This document shows, in pieces, positions 55,342 to 64,000 of a stretch of DNA of 64,000 nt (positions are counted from its first letter, which is position 1; every line of letters starts with the position of its first letter). Position numbers and translations under genes: made by a program. The notes under the pieces are model-generated. The model worked only from the letters and a program-made list of their open reading frames with translations. It did not search any database and was not told where the DNA came from. This DNA is from Symbiodinium natans. Taxonomy: Eukaryota > Sar > Dinophyceae > Suessiales > Symbiodiniaceae. Location of the stretch: the NCBI GenBank assembly GCA_905221605.1, contig CAJNDS010002105.1, positions 310,001 through 374,000 of the forward strand, written 5' to 3'.

Positions 55342-57439
55342 CTCAAGTTGTTACGCAAGTTGTGCAAGCCCGGCCTAGGCCGCGCAAGACGGGTGCAAGA
55401 TCGGGAATTTTGGTGGGCTTCGGCGTGAGGTTTTCAGGGCATCTGCGTGTGCAGGGAGCCTTCTGTTTTGCTGCAGGTGCCAGTGGACTGTATGCTGACG
55501 CCGTTGATGCGGAACGTGTTCCCTGGTTTTGTCTGTGGGTGCAGAGGCGACCTGCACTGACTCGTGGGCCTGTTGTCCATGCAAAAACCATTCGTCTGCG
55601 AAGCCACACATACGGTGCTGCGGACAGCGTCTGAAGCTCCCATCAGGTTCGGGCTTACCAAGCCCCTGAACCCACTGTGCGCACCTTGTGGATAACCTTG
55701 TTAAGGCCTTCCTTCCTTGATCTGTGAACATGATGAATGGCAACAATCTCTCTAACCCATTGAGATCCACACAGCGAATCCAGACCAGGTGACTCTGAAG
55801 AGACAAACCAAGAAACCATGCAATGCCTGCAAAGCCGTCAGACACTACTGAGGCCACACAACCCCCATCCCCTGAAACACTTCAAGAGCTCACGTCGGAA
55901 CATGCACAGCATCTAGTACGACACTCTGTGCCAATTGAGGTCGGAACAAGGCCTTGCCAGAAGCCATAGCACACCTTCAGCAGATTTCCGCAGCATCCCG
56001 CTTCTTTTTCTCATCTTCTGAAGATGCGAAAGCACTGCCCGTCACTATTCCTCACTACAATCCTCGATACTCAGTCAAGTCGCTCCAAGCCCAGCCCCAA
56101 TCTTCAGACCAAGCGCAACCTGAGAGTCTTCGAGCTGAGCTGTGAGAAACGAAGGGGCGCGCTCCTTCTGCCAGATTCCCCAAATATTCTCAAGCTGAAT
56201 TTGGATGCCGCGGAACAAGGTCCCAGCGCTGCACACCGTAGTAGAGAAGAAGGACCACGAAGTAACCCGATTTCAGAGCTCTGATCAGCTCAGTATCACC
56301 AATCTCAGCAGCAGAGCTTGAGGAGGGCTAAAACGCAGTTGGATGTTGCCGCACAGAGAGAATAAACTGAATTGATCTCAATTGAACAGAAAGAATGTTT
56401 TCGATGTTGCAGCATTGCAGGTTCTAGGGCCTCTGTAGGCCTCTAGGGAATGCGCACGTTCGGTACGCCTGGAAGTCCGGCATGACCCGGCTGGGAATTG
56501 CGAGACAGCTGCCGATGAAAGCACCACCAGCAACACCTCAGTTGAACAGTTCCCGAAATTTCCCGAATTGCCGAATCCGCCGAATCCACTGCCGAATACT
56601 GCCGAGTCAAGCCGACAAACATAGAGCTCAAAGCACGTCGGGATACCTGCAAGCCCGCATGTACAGCCAGACCCAACTGCGCCCACAGCTTTTAGAAGCA
56701 GCCATCGGAGCCTCCAAACAAGCACAGCGAAGCGACTGGAAGCTAGCGCATGAGCCAGGCCTCCAGTGCGCTCGCCGCGTGATGCTGTAGCGCTGTCTCA
56801 GGGCCTTCTGTTTGGGGTTGCTGCCTTGGGTGACCCCACTGTTGCCAATGTTTCATGTGCTGTGCTTCCATATCAACTGTCGAAGCCGAGATCAGCCAAG
56901 AGTCTCTCAATCCCAAGCCCAGACAAGACCTGGCCCAATTCTGCCGCAGCCACTGATGATGGACTCCGCTGCGCGCAAGCTGCCAGAACTTCCTGTGGGC
57001 AGCGCGCACAACTGCTGGGTTGATGGGCAGTAGTAGGATGCAGTAAGTTAAAAAGGCAATAACAAATACAGTTAAGCCTGGCGCAGCGACTCTTCAGGGA
57101 CCGGCAGCAACGCAGCGAGGAGCCCCATCACCGAGCGGAGCGGTGCCTGCGCCGGCGCCTTGCTCTGGGCTTCGTTCGCTTCTTCTCTTGACAAATCTTG
57201 ACAAGCATCTGAAAGCATATGCGCACACAGAATCACACAGAGCACCAGCACTGTTTACAACGCTTTACAACGCCGGTTACGGGCCTGATCTCAGCTGAAC
57301 ATGGCTGCTGGCAGCCGGGCCACCCCACGCAAGCCGTCCAGGCGCCGCAATCCTCGCACCAGCTCCTGCAGCATGCTTGATACGGAGAATTACAAAGAAC
57401 TTGTCAGGCACATCTTCTTCCGGCCTCCGAAGTCATTGA

Positions 57440-57700
57440 CGACAGCCACTTCTGATCCAGCGGTGCTGATAGGCGGGAAAAATGTGCGCGACAAAGTGGG
57501 CATTTGCCTCCAGACATGCTCAGATTCCCATGTTGATCTGTCTTCCTGACACATGCCCCCTGCAGTTTCTCTGGCTTCAGAACCTCCACCCTGGACACCG
57601 ATCCTGATTGTCTCTTTGCAAAACAGTGGCGCGGTCGAAGCTTAACGGCGCAGGCGGTGTGAATGAAGTGGGGACATGCCTTGACAGGCAAGCCATGGAG
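57440..57700 (-). CDS. Probable RING-type zinc finger, split by an intron
   Basis: Minus-strand VKACPHFIHTACAVKL (about 57690-57640) and, about 90 bp later, GKCPLCRAHFSRLSAPLDQK. Together they give the second half of a RING: C-x-H-x2-H-x2-C then C-x2-C. The linker KTDQHGNLSMSGG after a TCAG acceptor would bring the spacing into the normal range. The first Cys pair should lie upstream. SSDCIQVRRDDGQS is seen there, but its pairing is unclear. RING proteins are usually E3 ubiquitin ligases. Confidence 0.5.
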
Positions 57701-58439
57701 TCCATGGAGTCCAGGATTTAGGGATTGCCCATCATCACGCCGAACCTGTATGCAGTCTGAGGAGCCCGAATCGTCACGGATTGGATCTGATCAGATACCA
57801 AGAACGAGCATGTCCCACTACCTTCAATCCATTGCAGAAGAGTTGTACACAAGGTGCAGAGGTCTCGTAGCTGTGCTCGTCTTTATGCAATTTCGTGCTT
57901 CTTCACGGCTAGGCTGCTCAAGGCATCCAGACACACGCTGCAAGTTTCCAAATCATCAGCACCTTCGGGGGCCGACGCACATCGTCTTAATTATGTTTTG
58001 CATTGTTTTGCTCTGCCTTGCTTTTCAGATAAGGAGCTCATGGACGTCCATTATACTCATCGCTGCCCCACAGTTCTTTCCATCCGGCCACGGCCACACG
58101 CATCTACGCTGCACACATCCATAGTGGGCTTTGCTGTTGGCAATATCAAATCATTCGCATGTCCAAGACTGGCAGGCGTTTCTCAGTGGATGTCAGAACC
58201 ATCCCTGCGGCAGAGGAAAAATTGAAAGAGTCTGACTTGAGCCATGAATGGCTGTCAAGGAGTGCGCATCCAGACCATAATTTCACAAATTGCCTTCGCG
58301 ATTGCGACACACTGGCACGGGCAACTGAAACTAACAAGTATCGTGTCTTTCCATGCCCATCATGCCAACCAGCCTGGCAACTGCCGTTGCGGCCACCTGT
58401 CATGACACCGAAACGATTGCAGGCGCGACGCCTCATTGT

Positions 58440-59800
58440 ACGAACAAAACTCACCAGCGCCACAGCAACATTCAACAAATATGGAGCCGACATCCAGCAA
58501 ACATCAAGTCCATGTCCCGCAAGCACGGAAGACACACTCACCAACAGCCTTTTTCACCACCAAGCCAGAAGCGAACAGCCACGTGACCGGAAAAAATCGC
58601 GCCCCAAAAGAGATAGTAAATTCAAAAATTAGAAACAGGCAAATTTAATAAACGCAACAGCCGCATTTAATTTATCAACGACGAGGAAGCTAGAAACCTC
58701 CCACCGTGCGACCCGAGTGTCACTGGCCGGCAATCAAGATGGAAAAATCACATTCAGCAAACACCAAAGCCACCATCAACACAAACGACGTACGCAGAAG
58801 TGATCAGCCGCATGACTAAAACATCACGCCCAAAAGCATAACACCATATACACCCCAGCTTCGGAAACCAAGTCTTGGATGCTTGAGGAGAAACGAACCT
58901 AGCTCTTATTGTTGAAGGCAGCAACACTGACACAACTGGCAAACCGCGAAGACAAGATGCAAACTTCTGTCGTTCAGATGCAACCGTGCCAAACTCCTAC
59001 TTCTGAGATGTGGTGAAGACGACATGCTGACACGGGATTCGTCTGGAGCAAGCAGCCCGCAGCAAACCCCCCCTCTTGGACCTGCCCGAACCGCTTGGAG
59101 GAAGCACAATCCGATGCCGCGAGGTCGATAAATGCCGTCTTGACAAATTGAGACGGCGGGGGTGGCGCCTGTCGAGCCTAGGGCAAGCTTGTCCCGACAC
59201 AAGCAGGCTTGGACATTGAGGCCGCCGGGAAGCTGTGGAGAGCCGTTGCCGCAACATCCGACACCTGCCTTCACCCTTTGCGGTTCCTGCCCCACCCACG
59301 TCGATGCCGTCTCTGCGCCATTCGCTATGCGCGCCCTCTGCGCAGCCTGCACTAAGCTACACTGCAGGCCGGTTAAGTGAGTCAAACAACCTGCAAGAAG
59401 CAACATCTACCTCGACCCAAGTTTTGCTGTGCGTCCCCCATAAACGAATTCAATGCTAGAAACGTCCACATTCAGCAAAACGACGAAGGCAGCATAACAC
59501 CAAGCGTGCAGTCGGACTACCACTACCAAACATACCCCGTTGGGGCAAATTCAACACTAAAACAGAGCCACATTCAGCAACCGACGAAGCCAGAAATCAA
59601 CTGCGCGGTCACTGTTCGACTGCTGACGACACCGCAACGAAATTCAACTTTAGAAAGGGGCGCATTCAGCAACCCAATGCTGATGTCTGCACGTGCGAGC
59701 GGGTTTGCCCGAGGCTCCTTTGCTGTTTGTTGAGTGTGGCCTTCATGCTTGTGACTGCGTCTGTCCAATTTGCTGAATGTGGCTCTGCTGCTTTTGACTT
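58440..59800. repeat. Dispersed CACATTCAGCAA repeats, both orientations
   Basis: CACATTCAGCAA followed by ACGACGAAG(G/C)C occurs near 58750, 59470 and 59567, with a truncated copy at 59660. Direct copies are about 95 bp apart. Inverted copies (TTTGCTGAATGTGGC, TTTGTTGAGTGTGGC) lie at 59727-59783. It looks like decayed tandem and inverted repeats. Confidence 0.65.
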
Positions 59801-59854
59801 TTGGGTGCTGTTTGTTGGCTATTCTATGTTTCTTGAATGTGTCTACTCCCATGG

Positions 59855-60180
59855 TTATAGAGGCAAATTAGCATCAAGCTGCAAGCTCTGAGCTTCTACA
59901 TGATAAAGGCTGTCCAAGGCACGGATGGAGAAGAATTGCATGATACTGGCGATGAGAACTATATTCTCCCGGACCTCATGCGAAAAATGTGAGAGCATGT
60001 GCTGGCTGCTCCTCCCGCAAAGCTGGGAGCCACACAACGCCACGGACCCGTGAAGATCTCGTAGCTGCATGCTCGGATTCGGTGAGGAGGATCCAGTCCT
60101 GCAAAGCGTTGAAGTTCCTGAGACCCCCGCAGCCCCTGATGCTGTCCGTCCTCATCCCGAACGAGCTCTTGCAGGGCAAG
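59855..60180 (-). CDS. Exon(s), unknown, C-terminal
   Basis: Minus-strand EVRENIVLIASIMQFFSIRA, then LDSLYHVEAQSLQLDANLPL and a stop at 59855. Upstream on the same strand is LQELVRDEDGQHQGLRGSQE. Helical. No family is recognised. Confidence 0.4.
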
Positions 60181-60509
60181 CAAAAGCTGACCTGAAACTT
60201 GACTCTGTCATTCTCTATCCACGTCTATCTTCCACCCCTCCCAGGGGCTCTCAACTACCCGAGCGGCCAGCCACCACCGACACCTCGCGTAGCCGGGCTC
60301 TTGCCCCTCTCTGTGCCCAATGTGCCCAGTGTGCTCACAAGCCAAGGTGCCTTTGACTTTCAGCCTGGCTTGCACCTGCGGCTCACGCGGCTCACGCGGA
60401 CTCACGCGGCTCCCGCCGCTCATGTGACTCATCGCAGCGCTCTTCATGGCAGAGAAAACGAATTTTGGAATGAAATAGGAAGAAAGAGTTAAAAACCATG
60501 AAAGCAAAA

Positions 60510-60785
60510 GCAAAGGCGAAAGCACTAGGCCATTGGGGTTCCAACTCTTCTCACCAAGATCTCGCTCAGAAAATTCTGCAGTCGCCTTCATGCTGCACAG
60601 CATCCAAGCACGATGGCAGCATTGACGCCGAGCACAAGTAGCATGATTTCGCATGTTCCGTTTCGCAAAGTCAGGCTGCAATCGCCTCTGCAAGGAGTCT
60701 CGCAGGCGATGCTGCAGCTGAAGAGCCTCGCGAATCTTCCGGAGCCTGAGATCAGAGACGAAGTCCTCCGAAGATCCCGTACTTA
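60510..60785 (-). CDS. Exon, charged helical protein
   Basis: Minus-strand GSSEDFVSDLRLRKIREALQ, then LQHRLRDSLQRRLQPDFAKR, later ATAEFSERDLGEKSWNP. It is clearly protein-like and coiled-coil prone. The methionine-started frame misses its first third. Function is unknown. Confidence 0.5.
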
Positions 60786-61194
60786 AACTGGAAAGACAAG
60801 CAGTCTATGATTCTCAAAGCCATCAAAGCCTCGTCCCACCCTCCTCTTCACCTGTGAGCACTGCACTTCTGCACTTGCCACAGTTGACAATGTTGACACA
60901 GGGCAAAACAAGGAAGCGTCAGAGGGCAGAGGGCGCACAATTGCTGCAGTAGGCTTGCAAGTGGTGCAGGCTATCTTCCGGCACCTGGCCAGTTTCAAGT
61001 TTTCCGATACTCACTTTCTTCAACACTCTTCTGGGCCGAAACGGAAACACGGGTGAGTCAACACAGGCAGCCGGCCATCTCCCGCGGCATGGATGCAACC
61101 CGCAGGCCAGACTGGAGGAGCAGCTTGTGTGCTCAACATAACATGTTGTAACATGTTGTAACTTGCCCCAAAACACATGAAGAAGACTGTGTCC

Positions 61195-61350
61195 CCCTCC
61201 CCCCCCCCCCACAAATGCGTTCTCCTGCACAAAGTGCTCCATGTCGACGAACATCTTCCCAAAACTGGAGTCGGGAACGGGCCTCGTCTCACAGGTCTCA
61301 ACATGTCCCAGCCACATCCGCCATCTTGTGCAGAAGTCTGCCTCAGGCTT
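61195..61350 (-). CDS. Exon, unknown
   Basis: Minus-strand KPEADFCTRWRMWLGHVETC, then ETRPVPDSSFGKMFVDMEHF and VQENAFVG, followed by a G-rich tract. The overlapping 296-codon plus-strand frame (61241-62131) is the competing reading. Composition favours the minus strand for the first part. Confidence 0.4.
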
Positions 61351-62099
61351 GGCCAGCACAGAAACATGGCCGCCACCAGCATCGAGAGCGCAGCCTCCAA
61401 GGGTGGGGGAGTGCTTCTTGGCTTCTTACCGCTCATTGCTCCCAACTCCATCCCAGTCCCGAAACCATCGAAAGCCGGCAGGGGGTATGCCATTTTGTCA
61501 AGTTATCCCGGACTTCATGCTTGGACTTGGCACTGGCTTCAAGCGCCGAGGGGCTAGCAACGGACGATTCTGGACGATTGGTGGTCACTTTTTGCTGCGT
61601 AAAGTATTGAAAGTGTGGGGGCGATACGCCGTAGACTCAACGAGCAGAGTGCAATACCACAGCCAAGAAAATCAAGAACCTTGCTTCTCAAGGCTGTTGT
61701 TACTTAGAGACTCAGTGCACATCGAGCAGGAAACCTGCACCCGTGCCGACGGGCGCAGTGTGCTTGAGTTCCTGCCTGTCCTCTGCTGCGAAACGACTGG
61801 TGAATGGAAGCATCCATTTTCCAGTGCGGTTCTTAGCCGACATTTGTACCATCACAAAGGGGATTGTTTGGGTGCAGCGCGTTCAATGCTTCGGGCAGAG
61901 GGAGGCACCATGGAACTCATGGAACTCGCTGTGAAGGGTGTGACATGGTGCAACCGCTTCCTGGCCCAGGATGAGACAAGGAAGCCACTTCGAGCCAACG
62001 AGGGCGAAGATGGGCGAAGATGTAGGAAGATGGGCGAAGGTGTGTCTAGCTCGAACACCAGCAACAGCGCCGCCCCGGCGAGTAAGAGTCCAAAAAGTG

Positions 62100-62352
62100 G
62101 CCATCTATCAATTCGTAGGATAATCGGATAGGGTCCATCCGACAAGGCATAGACCCTCTCCATATCCCCCCACCCCCATCAAATAGACGCCTATCAATGA
62201 CACCACGTAACTTTCGAACAGACCCGTATCCAGAGACCCCTAATCCCAATCCGATAGACCCCAATAATCAAGGCCCTATCCGCGCTCGTAGGTCTTATCT
62301 GCAGGGAGAGATAGACCCTTATGTTTCTCGGATAGGGGTCTATCCCCCGCCC
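62100..62352. repeat. GATAGGGGTCTATC-like repeats, left border
   Basis: Several copies of TATAGACCC, GATAGGGTCC and GGATAGGGGTCTATCC in both orientations. The last is a near-perfect hairpin. They abut the telomere-like array on its left. Confidence 0.7.
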
Positions 62353-63590
62353 CCTTAAGCCCTAAGCAAATCCCAAATCCTAAGCAAACACTAAACCCTG
62401 AACAAACTCTAAACCCTACACAGACCCAGCAAACCCTAAAGCCTAAGCAAACCCTAAACAAACCCTGAACCCTAAACAAATTCAAGTTCTAGCCGAAAGA
62501 AACCCTAAACCCTAGTTAAACCCTAAAACTTCAAACAATCCCAGCAAATCCTAAACCCTAAATCGCCACTCTACTTAAACCTTAAACAAACCTCAAACTC
62601 TAAACGAACACTACGCCCTAAAGCAAACCTAAACCCGAAGCAAACCCTAAAACTTTGAACAAACCCTATACCCCAAGGAAACCCTAAACCCGAAACAAAC
62701 CCCAAACAAGCCCCGAAACCCAAGCAAATACTGAACCCCACACAAACCCTAAACCCAAGCATACCCTAAACACTCAACCCTAAACAAACCCTTAACCCTA
62801 CCAAACCCTGAATCCAAAACAACTCTTACGTTCTAGACAAAACCTAAACCCTAAACAAAACCCAAATCCTGAAGCAACCCGGCCTAATCAAACCATAAAT
62901 CCCAAACAAACCATCTACCCAACAAACCCTAAATCCTAAACAAACCCTAGACCCTGAACAAACCCTAAACGCAACAAACACTAAACCCGAAACAAAACCA
63001 AAACACTAAACAAACCCTAAACCCAAAAGAAACATTAAACCCTAAACGAGAAACTTAAACAAGCCCTACACCCTAAGCAAACCCTAAACCCGAAACCTTA
63101 AACGAACAGTAAGCCCTAACAAACCTTATACGCTTAACAGACCCCAAGTCCTAAACAAACCCTGAACCCCACACAAACCTTAATCCTAAAGAAGCCAAAC
63201 CCTGAATCCTAAACAACCCTAAATCCAAAACAAACCCTAAACCCTAAACAAACCGTGAAACCAACAAACACTACCCCGCAAAACAAAAAAAAAAAACAAA
63301 CCCTAAACCTGAACAAACCTTAACCCCTAAACAAACACACCCTATACCCGAAGTAAACCCTAAACCCTAAACAAACCCTAAACGCTCAACAAACCCTATA
63401 CGCTTCGCAAACCCTAGGCCCTAAACAAACCCTAAAGTTTGAGCATACCCTATATACCCGAAGCAAACCCTAAACCCCTATGCAAACCCTCAACAAACCC
63501 CAAACCCTAAACAAACCCTAAACCCTAAACAAGTCCAAAACCCTAAAGACACCTTAAACCCTAAACACCCTCGACCCTAAACAAACCCTA
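62353..63590. repeat. Degenerate telomere-like array (CCCTAAACAAA)n
   Basis: About 1.24 kb of CCCTAAAC and AAACAAACCCTAAAC units, roughly 100 diverged copies of an 11-bp period with the C-rich strand on top throughout. CCCTAAA is the plant/alveolate telomere unit. The regular extra CAAA makes this a satellite derived from it rather than a simple telomere. No gene lies in it. Confidence 0.9.
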
Positions 63591-63725
63591 CACCGGGGTC
63601 TATCAATAGGGTCCTATGGCCGGTCAGGATAGGTTTGCGAATAGCGGCCTAACCAAAATGCATAGGGGTCTGTATAAGGGTCACTATACGGGTCTATCGA
63701 CGCAAATCATGGGGGCTACTTTCCC
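63591..63725. repeat. GGGTCTATC-like repeats, right border
   Basis: GGGGTCTATCAATAGGGTCC, CATAGGGGTCTGTATAAGGG and ACGGGTCTATCG match the left-border motif and resume directly after the telomere-like array. Confidence 0.65.
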
Positions 63726-64000
63726 GACCTATCTTCGGCTATGGCTCGGGGCCCAGGAGAATAACGAAAAGATTAGACGGTGATGTCACACCGCTCAAGC
63801 CAGCCTCCTGGGCGGACAAGAAAGCCTCCTCCGTCAGGATGCAAAATGGTACACCTTGTAATGTCAGGATACAAATATATGCAAATAACACGTTGTCGCA
63901 TTGCAGAAAATCTGCGCACCCACCACAAGCAACCTCATCTGGGAAATCAGCAGCGCTTCATCAAGATGAGGACCAATCTGATCACGTCTCGCTCCTGCAA
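63726..64000. other. No feature recognised
   Basis: Ordinary-complexity sequence to the window end with no supportable ORF or repeat. Confidence 0.4.

Noticed and set aside
61241-62131. 296-codon plus-strand frame
   Set aside because: No recognisable domain. The first part overlaps a more credible minus-strand exon and the last part runs into GATAGGG repeats. Kept only as a competing reading.
62353-63590. A true chromosome end
   Set aside because: Units are diverged with a CAAA insertion and non-telomeric sequence continues to the right.

Overview
The window looks like nuclear DNA of a dinoflagellate, most like a suessialean/Symbiodiniaceae genome. This is inferred from four things: coding sequence split into short exons whose introns use GC, GA and GT donors with an AG|G acceptor; nearly every supportable exon lying on the minus strand, as in dinoflagellate unidirectional gene arrays; very dense microsatellites; and degenerate CCCTAAA (plant/alveolate-type) telomere-like DNA. 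No rRNA, tRNA, spliced-leader or CRISPR sequence was recognised. Exon borders are read by eye, so most split genes are given as exon clusters.

Layout, left to right. 0.9-10.6 kb: minus-strand exons of unrecognised, mostly helical proteins. 11.6-12.8 kb: a minus-strand alpha/beta hydrolase of KANL3/TEX30 type with a complete catalytic triad. 13.5-18.7 kb: a minus-strand gene built from repeated Gly-Gly-Tyr-Tyr exons, interrupted by kilobases of (AC)n and (CAGAGACA)n and by a 0.29-kb sequence present twice. 19.8-20.8 kb: more minus-strand exons.

21.4-33.8 kb is the most striking part. An 11.2-kb minus-strand retroelement sits between two (CAA)n arrays. It carries six intact ORFs in order: (A) a 1582-aa protein with APE endonuclease, reverse transcriptase (FADD), zinc fingers and a C-terminal USP-type deubiquitinase domain; (B) a 278-aa protein with a basic N-terminus; (C) a 133-aa coiled coil; (D) a 674-aa protein with an ART-like domain followed by a complete Tpt1/KptA RNA 2'-phosphotransferase domain; (E) 187 aa; (F) 95 aa. 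Small GGAGG-NNN-CCTCC hairpins, often in tandem pairs, occur at eight sites in the element and were not seen elsewhere. The pairs have a 13-bp period between genes and a 15-bp, frame-preserving period inside ORFs. I read this as a complete, probably recently mobile non-LTR element with an unusual accessory gene set.

34-62 kb returns to host-type sequence: a minus-strand exon cluster at 34 kb, a four-exon AtuA/DUF1446-family gene at 36.2-37.7 kb with GC-AG and GA-AG introns and an apparently rearranged C-terminus, an AT-rich degenerate repeat field at 48.2-49.7 kb, a probable RING-finger gene at 57.5 kb and many short unrecognised exons. 62.1-63.7 kb is a degenerate CCCTAAAC-AAA array bracketed by GATAGGGGTCTATC-like repeats.
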